64,000 nt of DNA from Typha latifolia (taxonomy: Eukaryota > Streptophyta > Magnoliopsida > Poales > Typhaceae): the NCBI GenBank assembly GCA_019914945.1, contig CM034102.1:16109501-16173500 (forward strand), read 5' to 3'. The notes under the pieces are model-generated. The model ran no database searches and had not been told where the DNA came from. It saw nothing but the letters and a program-made list of their open reading frames with translations. Position 1 is the stretch's first letter. Every line of letters starts with the position of its first letter. Position numbers and translations under genes: made by a program. Of the stretch, positions 25,237 through 36,433 are shown one piece after another.

Positions 25237-26440
25237 CTTTGTTATTCCCTCTTCAGACAGTAGCTTGAATGTAAATCATAGAAACTTGAAGAAATAAAAG
25301 TAAATTCAAACTCCAAATTCTGATACCTAGAAACCATGGGGAAATAAAATTTTCATTCACTTTATCAATGTGCAAATGTGTGAATCAAATCCAAAAGAAT
25401 AGGAAAAGAAAGAGAATGTCAATAATGAGGCTGAAGCTAGAATCTAGGAAGTAGATAGGAAAATTGTATTAACCAGCAGAAATTAACTCATAATCCAAAA
25501 TATAACACATATGCAAGAAGAATCTTTGATAAAAAGGACTTAAATAATGCATACATTTATGCTAACTCATGAATCAATCACTTCAACAGGTAGATATGGA
25601 TTACAATAATATTTTGGTTAACCCACAAACATACAATCTCCTGACAGAGGGAAAACGAGGTAATTAAGAGTTCTACGCAAGTATAAACAGATGCCTAATC
25701 CTGGAAAAATAAGAATTAGACTTAACCAGATAGATAAATAACATGAAAGGTAATCTATATAATATTATTAACAGGATATAATTACCATAAACTATTAAAA
25801 TTAGAAGAGAGCATGAGGATCCGGCCATTATGATAGACGATGGATAATTGTCATCAAACCCACATTAAATGCGAGAAAAAAAAATAAGATAGGGCAAGAA
25901 ACACTAATTTAAGAACACACAAAACTTTACATCTAATTCTAAAGGATTATATCAAATAAACAAAAATCCAAGGATTCGAGTATTACAAATGGAAGATTGA
26001 CCTGAAAGAAAAAGGTCATTCTCCTCCTCCTTGAAATAACTCAATAGCAAAATTGGCTGAGAGAAATCTAAGTATACCCTAATCCATAGCAATTCTACTC
26101 ACACCACAAATTAGGAAGAGAGAGAATATTATAGGGCAAATGCCAAAAAAACTCAACTTAGTCGTCTTTAAATCACCAAAAAACAAAGGAAGATCCACGA
26201 AAGAAGGCAAAGAATAAGACCTCCTCCCACACGCGATCTCGTCTAAAGAGGCTTCCACCAAAAAAAACATAAGAAAACCGCAATACGATGAAAGCTTCGT
26301 CTTTGATCAGATCAAAGATAGATTGATAAGAATAAAAGCGAACGAACCTTCGACAATTGGATGCGGGGTTATTCCACTTCTTGTCCTCCTCCACCTTCGA
26401 CCGCGAAGAAGAGGAGGGGAGGAAATTTGACCGTTAGGTC
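25237..26440 (-). promoter_or_regulatory. SNAP33 5' UTR with a probable leader intron
   Basis: An acceptor-like TGTCTGAAG|AGGGAATAAC lies about 20 nt upstream of the SNAP33 ATG, and a donor-like CGAAG|GTTCG at about 26347. A CT-rich leader exon at about 26350-26430 is plausible, giving a leader intron near 1.1 kb. No other coding signal. Confidence 0.4.
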
Positions 26441-27325
26441 TCTTTGTCGTTGATGGCTTCCTGTACGTTGAGGTGTTAAAAAAAGGAGACCTTTTTATTT
26501 TATCTATGTTATGATGCGGTCCTCTTATTTGGCGGTTCTAATTCTATCTACTTCTTTGCCTCTTTTGGGTTTCTAAGATATCTTACTTTGACTTTATCCA
26601 AATTCTTCTTACCAAAAATATGCTATTTGTTAAGATCGAGATTACCCTAGATTTTGCTAAGAAAACATTACCAATATTATCACCAAAGTTTAATAATAAT
26701 AAAAAGTGTTACAGTATGGATTTTAGGGCTCATGGTTTCGCTTTGCATCTTTGGTTCTTTTAGTAGTACTAAACATCACTAATGCTATAGTTGTTATAGT
26801 GTGATGGTGGCCAAGGATGAATTGATTCGAGATAGGACCAGGATAATGACTGTATAGAAGTAAATAGAACATTTATATATGCCCTTAACTTCGATGTTCT
26901 TTTTCTTTTCTTTTTTCTTTTTTCTTTTCAAGAGAGAGATAATAATCTTTTGGGAACATTTATATATTCCCTTGGCCTTTTATATATATGGCATAAGAAT
27001 AGGATGGAGTAGCCAAAATGTTGTAGAAAATATGCTTCTCTTTTCACTAATTCAATTGATGGAAATACTGCACAATGTACGTCAAATTGAATTCCACTCA
27101 CTAATATTTTCTTCTTTTTTTACGGGAATGCACTCATTAAAATGTGATACAGGTTTACAACTTTGATCCCCAAAGTAAACTAAGGCATCCAATGCACAGT
27201 CTGCTAAGTTCCTAATATAAACCGGGGAGACCATGTACATTTTCTCAATCAAGAAAGAATTAAACAGACAATCGATATTGAGCAAGTTGACAAAAAGAAT
27301 ATATCTTCACAAGCTTTGTTTTGTA
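26441..27325. other. Spacer between SNAP33 and the coiled-coil gene
   Basis: SNAP33 promoter side and 3' flank of the coiled-coil gene. T-rich pyrimidine tracts at 26895-26930. Nothing else recognised. Confidence 0.45.
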
Positions 27326-30300
27326 TTAATCACCAATATCTGGCCCTTGTCTAACAGTTGAATCTTTGACAGGGTGCCACTCTACTAGCGCTTGCCCGGA
27401 CCGCCTTTCTATGCAGTTGGCATCCAAAGCTTCGGAATCTTCAGGTGCTCCAGCCAAGCAATCTGATGAACCTGGTGAAACGGAACAGATCCCACAAACA
27501 CAAGATTCAGATCTCTGAGCTGCCCCCTGGTTCCTTGCCGAGTGGAAGCTCTAAAATATAGTACATAGAATTTACAACTGATCAGCATTATGAAGAATTG
27601 ACTTAAAGTACAAGATTTATCTTTTCCTTCTTATGCTTTGTAGAACTTCCATGATGCAACTTATAATGAAGTTCTGTGCTAATTCATTCATGACAGCGTT
27701 AGAGCTTCACATATACATAGATATGAGGTTCATAACCTCAAAACTGTGACACAAAATCAAAGTGATACTTTCCATCCAAAAAATGCATAGATGTACATGT
27801 ATCGGAGGTATTTAAGAGAAGTGGCATATTAGGAGTTAGAACTATGACATATCTATGGTGTTTGTAAGTTTAGGTTATAATATCCTCTTTATCTAACCAC
27901 TCTTTAAACTCTCACCATAAGATGATCTTTTTTATTCTCAAAATAACTCAATTTAAAAAAATTATAAATCATATCCCAAAATTTGGCATGTCTGAAAGGT
28001 AGCTGCAGTTTTGGTAAGTCAGAAAGGAGCAGATCCAGTTTCAAAAGTACATGAAGTATTAATAAGGGTGATATGATGGAAATCAAAACTAGGTCACAAG
28101 GATGATTCTGAGTGAAAAATTAAGTTCCAGTAAAAGATGATAAATTGGATAAAACTTTGTCCCCTAGAGAAGCATAATATCCTGTCTCCCGAAAGTAGTT
28201 GTATGATTTATACATCAAAAGAACTACATATCTAAAACCTTCTGTTTACTCAAAAGTACCTGTGTGGAGATGACTCGGAAAGGGTGTAGGTATTACACAT
28301 AGTTATGCAGTTAATAGTAGTAATATTTGAAGCACTATACAAGAATCAGCATGATATCCATACCAAGTAGGTAAGAAAGAAGTATTGACTATCATATATG
28401 TCCGCTACTTCAGGTTTATATATTATGATAAATTCAAATGAATTTTTTCTCATGAAATACATAATAGGACAGGGATAAGCCTTCATATAGTGTAGAAGAT
28501 AAAGATATTCTCATTATTATTATTTGGCTAAATGTGCAGAAGAGCAAGGTTCTGCTTCAGACTTTGTAATGAATCATGGATTTTAATCATATGAAGACCA
28601 ATAAATGTGAGAAAATCATAGATATACCTCTAATGCATTCTTCAGTTTCTTAATTTCCAAGGATTGGCTTTCAGCTAGCTCATGCGCTTCCTCAAAACGC
28701 TTTAGTGCTGCAGTAGATTTCTTTTGCTCTTTAAGTACCTGATAATCCATAAAAATGTTAACAGGCATTTTAAAAGTTCATATATGAAAAACCATTGGTC
28801 TTGTCCTTCATTTGGTGGGTCTTATTTGTAGCTATATGATGAAGATAAACTCCCTATACAAAATATTAACCCCCTTTTCCTCTGTCTGAAGTCTACACCT
28901 TTTCTATGTCAATATAAACCTCCCCAATATTGCATAATGGGAAACAGCGGAACGAAGGGCTTGATTGGTTTGAGAATATCCTTGATACGAACAAGGAACC
29001 TGGAAGAAATGTGGATGTGGAAAATGGACTTTGGATGCGAGCTTCCTAACAAGATATTACTTTCACGGATTTACTCCCAATTGGAAGAAATATCCTCATA
29101 ATTTACAAGCTTGGTAGGCTACTAAGTTTCTAAGCTGGACGCACCTTACATGATGTAGTGCCCTGTGCCCCCTTTATGAAGCAAAAGCAAAATGTGTTTG
29201 GGTCCCAAGTGGCGGATACCTGCTGATGAGGATCATCAGGGGGTTGCTTCTGTCAACCTAAACTCCTAAAGCTGGATGGCTCTACCAACTAACTGATTTT
29301 CTAGATTTCATGGTCACGTTCGTTGGAACCTTGGCACTATTTCTAGAGGACTGGCACCAGGTTGATAGGGTGATGCAAAGAATTTCAGTCCTCCTGAAGC
29401 CTTTTTTAATTTTGAGCCCAGTTCTATCGAACTTCACAGTATCTAGAAAGACTTGCATCAAGTATCTGAACTTCAAAGATGCCAACTATCATCTATTTCT
29501 TTTTCAAGTTCCTCAATGAATGCCCAAACAAGTTCCAAATTGGTATTGGCTAAGTCACAGACTTCTTAATTCCTTCTGTCATGCCAGATGGATGCACAAC
29601 TGAAAACCAGTCCAAAAATAAACAAGCTGATTTTCAAGTCAATATGCCAGAAGTGTAGGTATTATCTTGTCTAGTTGTCTGTGATTATAAACTGCTATGA
29701 GTGTCATTACCTGTGCCTCTAGTTCTTGGATTCGCTGAATAGATGCCTGTTCAATACAAGCTCGACGTCTGTATTCTTCTTCAAGCATGCCTGTGATTTG
29801 GTATCTCAGTTCAGCCATTTCTTGAGTGAGATCTTCTGCTTCTTCCTTTGCCTTTCGCTTTTCATCTCGAAGCTCTTCCTGGCACAGTAGAATATAATAT
29901 GTCTGCAAGAAGAAATCTGCTCCTACCATTTAGCAAACATACTTATAATCCAACCTTGAGTTGCTTAACTAGAAGTTCAGATTCTTCGATATGATTTGCC
30001 ATCTTCTCAGTTTCCTCCTTTATGTGCTGGTCACAAGATGATACAGCAGCAAGTTTTGAAAGGATCGGCCCCAAAGATTCCTCCCAATTGCTTCAGAAAT
30101 AGTAGAAAAGATTACTAGTAGCAATTTGAAGCCAAAAGTACAAGGATCAATTTCTAATACTATTTAAAAAATAAATATATTGGCACACTACTTTAGAGAT
30201 GGAACCATGGAAGACCCTAGTATTGAAAGGAAACTTGGAACAAATAAATCTGAGAGCAGGCATCAAATAGCAGTGCTAACTCATACCATTTATCATTTAA

Positions 30301-32494
30301 CTGGCATGCTATAACTTATAACCGTTATTCATGACCCAGAAGAAATTCTTACCTTCCTGAAATAGTTCTGATTAACTGAACTCTTTGTTATTCACATGTA
30401 TATAAGATGACAAATCCAGCAGATATACAAGACAGTTTTATATTAAGGACATGAAGCAGTTCGGACATGGAAATTGAGTTTGAACATAAATTTATTGAAA
30501 TTATTCAAATTAAAGATCCTTCAAAAATCAATGAGTGCATTTACATGGATGTCTATGCAGAACAATATAATCACCTTCATGAGTGACCTAGAGTACATCT
30601 AATGGTCCAACATGTTTCAAGGCAAAAACCTCTCTCACATGATTTATCTTCAACCATGAATTTGGCACAAAAGGCCAACAGGGTTAATGCATGTCGGCAG
30701 TTGCTGACAGAATTAGTTAATTCTCTTACCTCTCACATAATATCCCTAGCATGCCTCATGTTTGGAATGAAGAATTTCAGAATTCATGGTTGATGATAAT
30801 GAGATGTTTAAAGCAGCTGAGAAAAGTATATGCATTCTTACCACATTTCACTAGGCAAAGGAAGTTCTTTCTTTAACTCAAGGAAAAAAGCCTGGTCAAT
30901 TTTGCACGTTTTGTTGCCATCAATTAGTAACTTGTCAAGTTGCTCCTCCAAGGCAGAAAAGAACCTTATAGGATCTCGCTCAGTCAATAGCTGCTTCAAT
31001 TGTCTATTTTTACCCTCCATATGGCTAATTACCTGCTCTGCCTCCCGAACCTGGAACTCTGATCTTCTCAATTGTGCATTCATCCTTTCTTTCTCTTGGG
31101 CAGCTTGTTGGGCAAACGTCTCTTCTTCACAGCACCTCTGTTCTAAAGCAGTTAAATCAAGCTTTAAGCTCTCAATTTCACATTGGGAATCCAAAACTAG
31201 TGTTTCAAGTTTTTGAATTTGCAAAGCTGATTTATGCAACTCTTCTTCTTTATTTCTCAGCTCCCCCATCAAAAGCAAGTTTTGAGTGTCGGATTGCACT
31301 AGTTCTTCACCCATCAACTTCAACCTCGCATGTAATTTTTCATATTCTATGAGCTTCAGTTCAAGGCTGTGGACGTGCTCCCCCATAAAATTGGCCTCAA
31401 CAGTCCTCAAATTTAACTGATCCTGCAAAAATTCTGTCTCTGGTAGTTAGCTCATGTTATGTTCATTTCCCAACAATAAAAAGTAGTTGGATAATAAAAT
31501 AAGCCACATATGATCAGTAATATATTCTTATTGTAGGATTTTGTAACTTGTAAATGAATAGGCGCAAGAAGAGTTACCTATCTCCTGCAAACATTTCTGA
31601 AGTTCCAGTTCCAATTTCGCAGCATATGTCTTGTCTTTTTGACAGGCCCTGGATGGAGCATTTCTGTCTAACTGCAATCTCTGTAATAACTAAAGTTTCT
31701 ATTAAAATAAAAGTTTCTCAAAATTATGATGAATTTACTAGATAGACATATCAATAAAAGGAGTTCCAAGGAAATAGAGTATAAGATAGTGGTCGACCAT
31801 TCCTTTGACACATCTCTCATCACCAATTCCTTAAGACACAGCTTCAGGACTATAAAAGTCACTTGTTAGTATCAATGACCGATATTCTGAAGCCACAGGA
31901 TTCCAAGAACTCAGAGAAGCACTACGAATTCGGTTCCACATTATCAATATTACTGGGGAAGCTAAAGCTGTTGAGAGAAACCCAGACATCTAGGTTATCT
32001 GGGAATTGTTCTTTTCTGATTTGCTATCTTGCTAATAGCTATATTTCCTTTTAGGACTTCAGAGTAGTATTTGACCAAACTTCAACCAACTATAAGTATG
32101 ATGGAAAAGAAAGCAAAGCTTTTTCTTTCTTGTGCTGAAACTTGATTTTTGACAGATAAAAAAATCTCAAGATTTCTTGTAATACCAATACTATATAGAA
32201 CTTCTGATAGTTTTGTCCATAAATTCTTTAACTATTCTTTCGCTCAATATTGTTGCAGTAAAATGACAGTCGCAAGCTAAATACTCATCTGGTTTTATCT
32301 ACCAGTATGTAAGATAATATGAACAGAAATTTATAAGGTAGTCATGCTAAAAATACAAATAGAATGAGTTATGTTCAATTAAAAAAAAGGATAATATCCA
32401 GTTAATAATCAGTTTTTACCTCCCCATGCATCACTCCTACTTGTAAGACCTCCTGAACATCCACAGAAAGCTCACCATTGAGATTACTAGACAT
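27326..32494 (-). CDS. Uncharacterised long coiled-coil protein (myosin-tail/tropomyosin-like)
   Basis: Seven exons on the minus strand: 32494-32420, 31680-31578, 31433-30842, 30090-29955, 29878-29711, 28738-28628 and 27550-27326. Total 1410 nt, 469 aa, with consistent phases. After a short N-terminus (MSSNLNGELSVDVQEV) nearly everything to about residue 395 is Glu/Lys/Leu/Gln-rich heptad sequence, with the blocks MLEEEYRRRACIEQASIQ and FFSALEEQLDKLL standing out as non-repetitive and probably conserved. The C-terminal ~70 residues are not helical, with a small Cys cluster (CVCGIC) and the ending RQGPDIGD. No transmembrane segment or targeting signal is obvious. I do not recognise a named family; it may be a cytoskeletal or endomembrane tether. 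The exon 2 to 3 border (acceptor GAGACAG|AATTT at 31433) was chosen because it alone keeps frame. Confidence 0.72.
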
Positions 32495-33130
32495 CTGCAC
32501 AAATTTAGAAAGACTGAGAATAACAGAAACATTGGTCATCGAGTAACACAATCTCCCTAGCGGAAATAAGAGCTACTACTCTTTAATAGGTAGAGTTGGA
32601 TACCAAGACTACATAGATGTAATATATAGAGAAACTACTAGCTCTTTGCAAGACTGGAACAAGATTAAAAGATAATCTTTGTCGATCAATATATATACAA
32701 TGAAAACCAAATGCCAAAATCAAATTTTGTTCACAAAATTGCAAAAGCAAGCTCAAATCTTTACCAGAAAAGAATGAGTTTTGGCAAGAACGACGAAAAC
32801 CTAATCAATCCATCTCCAGATAGAGGAATCCAAAAGTAACGCACCTGGAAAATAAATAAGTAAATAAAACCCAAAGCGTACAAAATATAGAAGAATTCGC
32901 AGATTTCGAAGCAGAAAACAATGCCCCAAATAGCAATGTCTACTTGAAAACTCCCAATAACACGCGGGTCAACGATCGAGCATCGATTAGATCAACATAA
33001 GAAACTAGGGCTAAAGGAGAAATTTTGAAGGCAGGCAAAGAAATAGATTTCGAATTCGAATTAACCTGTGGGCGATTGCAGTTTAGATTAGGTATTTAGG
33101 GAAGAGAACAGCATCACGTTTCGAAATTGC
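32495..33130 (-). promoter_or_regulatory. 5' leader region of the coiled-coil gene
   Basis: AT-rich intron-like sequence, then a denser block at 32930-33130 that probably contains the first non-coding exon. No exact start can be read. Confidence 0.35.
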
Positions 33131-33446
33131 TCCAAGATTCGAAAACCCCCTCGAAGTTGTAATAAAGAAAGGGAATTGGAAAATTAGTACGTGGGCCATT
33201 AACAGGCCGAATTCAACAACAATTAGCTGGGCCGATTCAAATATAACTATTATCAAATTGGCATCAAAATCTAAAACAGATGAAGCCCAAGCCCATCAAT
33301 TAATTGGCTTCTATCCTAAATCTTGAGCCACACTTACATAATAAGCTAACTAAAATGCATGCAACTTAATACTATTATCCTTAGAATACTTATCAACTCA
33401 AGTTTAACTTCAGATATATATATATATATATTGAGTAGAGTCTTTT

Positions 33447-33456
<10 letters not shown>

Positions 33457-33477
<21 letters not shown>
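33457..33477. repeat. (AG)n microsatellite next to an (AT)n tract
   Basis: About ten GA units; an (AT)n run lies just upstream at 33414-33430. Confidence 0.85.
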
Positions 33478-33479
<2 letters not shown>

Positions 33480-34100
33480 CCCATCGTCAGATATTTTGTT
33501 TTAGCTCAAGAAAATTATAATTACGGGTGCGATATAATATAATAAAATAAGTAGGAAAGAAATTCTCTAAAATCGTCCTCCAAAACTCGCAATAGCAAGA
33601 AAGATACAAAAAATAATAGTCCAAAATATTTAGGAAAAATCGACCCAACTTCAACGACATAGTCCTTCCATAGGACAGGGTGAAGAATCTTTATATCAAA
33701 AGCTCCCTCACAAAAGATGAGACCTCCTTGTAAGTCCTGGAAGTGAAAATAAGATCTTGACATCAATTATGCATCAAAGGCTACCATTGACGCAATAACT
33801 TATAGTTGTTTACGATCGAAAATAGTAACCTCTTTTAAAACAAAGCTCTGATACCATGTTAGGGACCTCCACAAAAGAACTAGGATAAATAATAAGATAT
33901 TGATATAATCTTCTTTGTTTGGGCCATGAGGCATTAATGTTGATCATTAATTAGCATATACATCTCACCTGTCACATCACATTGCATGGCAATCATAGGC
34001 AATATTCCCTCCAGATGGCAGAAACCAAACACAAAAATAGTAGACAAGAAGTGGACAAAAGCATATTTTTGTCTGCTATCTTATCACCTCAAAGTTCATC
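33480..34100 (-). mobile_element. LTR-retrotransposon relic (PBS plus leader and LTR edge)
   Basis: Read on the minus strand, TGGTATCAGAGC at 33856-33845 matches the primer-binding site complementary to the 3' end of plant initiator Met-tRNA. It is preceded directly by ...GGTCCCTAACA, an LTR end finishing in CA. Sequence to the left (33480-33844) would be the untranslated leader, and sequence right of 33857 the LTR. I could not find a second LTR or any gag/pol coding here. Outer limits are approximate. Confidence 0.55.
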
Positions 34101-35143
34101 AGGAATATCTCCCCCACTGTGGGGCTTCTCAACATTAATAGAAGTGACCAAGTTGTGAATGGAACAGTTGGAAGTTTTTATCTTTGGACTTGCTGCTTGG
34201 ATTATAACTGTAGCAAGATAGAATTATATATCAGAGCACTTTGTTGTTTTCAATTGCAGGAAGAGTCACTCTGCTTCCTAAAAAGTTACCAACTACAATG
34301 GAATGTACCCAAGATTGTAAGAATGATGGCAGTTAAAGAATTTGGATGATATGGCTTCAGCTTTCAAGAACCTATCTAATAGTTTAAGAATAATACAACT
34401 ATCTTTCCCTTGAATCTAATCGAAGGGCTAATTTACAGCCTCTTCAATGTTGATATCTCTTAGTTTAGATTTAGTTGCTGGTCAATTAAGATGCCATTTT
34501 ATATTCCTAAGAGTTGTGATTCCCAATGCTAGCTAACCAGTCCAAGAAAAGTTGGCAAGAAAGAGACATGAACACCAGAAAGAGGACTGGCTGTCTGGAT
34601 TTCATAGAGAAGAGAAAGAAACAAAGAGAGCAGCAAGGGCAATTAACCTCTATAAACAAACATAGACAACTAGTATTATACTTGGCTGAGCCACAGAAGA
34701 ACACAACCATATGTGCAAGTGCACAACCCACTTGATATCACATTGCAAAGCATCTAATAAATATACAGAATGTTTGCTGAAGATCTCACATTCCAATCAT
34801 TTCAAACATCATGTGCTTAAATTTGGCCTCTGGCCTCTAGATCCACTTCACAATCCACAAGAAGAAGGAATCAGACCTCTGTTGTTTTTCTCTAACTCAC
34901 ATATTTCTGAAAAGTAATAAGAAAAGAAAAATACCATTGAATATTTGACGGTTTTATATTAGATAAGACAGTTGAGTTACCTCAACTGTTTACAGAGCAT
35001 CTAGATCTGTTAGCACTTCAATCCATCAAACGTTAAGTTCTTGATACAGGAGAAGAGAATTGCCCACCTCTTTTATCTTGTAATTTTAAGTCCAAAAGAA
35101 TGAATTGAATAGAGATGCACCCGATTGCTTGCTGAACTTCTTC
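34101..35143. other. Spacer upstream of the zinc-finger 3' end
   Basis: Includes the probable 3' UTR of the C2H2 gene near 35000-35143. No recognisable protein in any frame and no clear repeat. Confidence 0.45.
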
Positions 35144-36433
35144 TCAGTTGGTCATCAGACCAACAACAACCTGTTCATGAACTTCGCGGCTGCTTCGAAT
35201 CCACCATTGCTTGCACTCATCAGCCTCGATCGTATTGCTTGAATCTTCATCCATGGGGGCAGGAAGGTTGAGATCAATCAAGTCAGGAATACTTGGAGAT
35301 GGTTGCTGGGCTATAAGGCTCTGGTTACTTGCAACCAAGTGTGATCTCTTGTGACCACCCAAAGCTTGGCCAGAGGAGAAAACCTTATAGCAAATTGAGC
35401 ACTCATGCTCCTTAACATTCCTACATTTATTCACCATTTCTTCAACTGGCCTTGATTCGAAAGAAGCATCGGTCTCGAAGCTGTGTTCGTCGGTCTTCGC
35501 CACGCAGCAGCCGTTCATCCGCTTCTGGCTCGCCCGGTGGCCGCCGAGAGCTTGGTAGGAATGGAAGGACTTGTTGCATCTACTGCATGTGAATCTGCTT
35601 CTCTTAGCAATGGTCCGGCCCAAATCACCACCATTAGTCCTTCTCTTTCTTGCAAGAGTTGGATTTGGAGTCTTCTCCTTGAGAGGATTCAAGCATGAAG
35701 CCTCATCAGAATGCTCTAGTTCATCCACATTGGAAGAATTAGCCTTAGGCTCCTTGAAGTTGTCATTCTTGTCAGAATTCACCTTCTTTAGCCCAATTCT
35801 TGGAAGGCATTCCTCAGATCCCTTCTCATCCATCTCTTCCTTCCAAGATCCTTTATCCTCCAAGGCAAGACAATTCTCCCCCCAGAAGCCAATATCTCGT
35901 GATAGCATCATAAGGCTCAGAGCCACATCCTCCTGCTCCTTCTCGAGCTCCGACAGCGAAGAAGAAGCGGCGGGTATCGACGCCACCCGCCTCGATCTCC
36001 TCCTCCTCCTCATGGCTATGAACTCACTGCCTAATAAGCTCTCGGAGCTCTCCTGCCTCTCTTCTTGGACCTCTCCTTCCTCATCCTCCACCACCACCTC
36101 CTCCTCCTCCTCTTCTTCTTCCCATGTGAGATTCGATCTCCACGAATGGCAGCTCATGTGGCCAAACAGAGACTTCCACGAAGAGAATCCCTTCCCACAC
36201 ACCCTGCAAAGCTTGTCGCGCCGCTCGCCGTCGCCGTCGAAATCCGACAACCTCGAAGTCTTCTTGGGGTTCTCCCTCAACCCATAACCAGCTCTCTGCA
36301 TCCTCTGCTCCAGTTCGGATGACGGATTCAAGGACGACAAGTGAGACCTCATGTGGCCGCCCAAAGATCTCCCACAGGGGAAGCTCTTCCCACACACCTT
36401 ACAGTCATGCGTCAGCTCCTGATCTCCTTCCAT
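35144..36433 (-). CDS. C2H2 zinc-finger protein, ZAT1/ZAT4/ZAT9-like, EAR-motif repressor
   Basis: Single exon, 429 aa; the first true ATG (MEGDQELTHDC) is at 36433. Four C2H2 modules: C11/C14/H27/H31 with SLGGH; C76/C79/H92/H96 with SLFGH; C283/C286/H299/Q303 with QALGGH; and a fourth CSICYKVFSSGQALGGHKRSH. QALGGH is the plant-specific DNA-recognition signature. An acidic Glu run follows finger 2, then a basic RRRRRSRR stretch likely to be a nuclear signal. DLNLPAP at 387-393 is an EAR repression motif of the type that recruits TOPLESS co-repressors. Expected role: nuclear transcriptional repressor, typical of stress or developmental regulation. Finger 3 lacks its last His (Gln303), noted separately. 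Confidence 0.92.
   Translation of the reverse strand: MEGDQELTHDCKVCGKSFPCGRSLGGHMRSHLSSLNPSSELEQRMQRAGYGLRENPKKTSRLSDFDGDGERRDKLCRVCGKGFSSWKSLFGHMSCHSWRSNLTWEEEEEEEEVVVEDEEGEVQEERQESSESLLGSEFIAMRRRRRSRRVASIPAASSSLSELEKEQEDVALSLMMLSRDIGFWGENCLALEDKGSWKEEMDEKGSEECLPRIGLKKVNSDKNDNFKEPKANSSNVDELEHSDEASCLNPLKEKTPNPTLARKRRTNGGDLGRTIAKRSRFTCSRCNKSFHSYQALGGHRASQKRMNGCCVAKTDEHSFETDASFESRPVEEMVNKCRNVKEHECSICYKVFSSGQALGGHKRSHLVASNQSLIAQQPSPSIPDLIDLNLPAPMDEDSSNTIEADECKQWWIRSSREVHEQVVVGLMTN

Noticed and set aside
33521..33766. Minus-strand 81-codon frame as a small gene
   Set aside because: Lies in the leader of the LTR-retrotransposon relic; no start context or homology.
35571..36287. Plus-strand 238-codon frame rich in Ser
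   Set aside because: Antisense to the C2H2 gene; the Ser run is the complement of its Glu-rich stretch.
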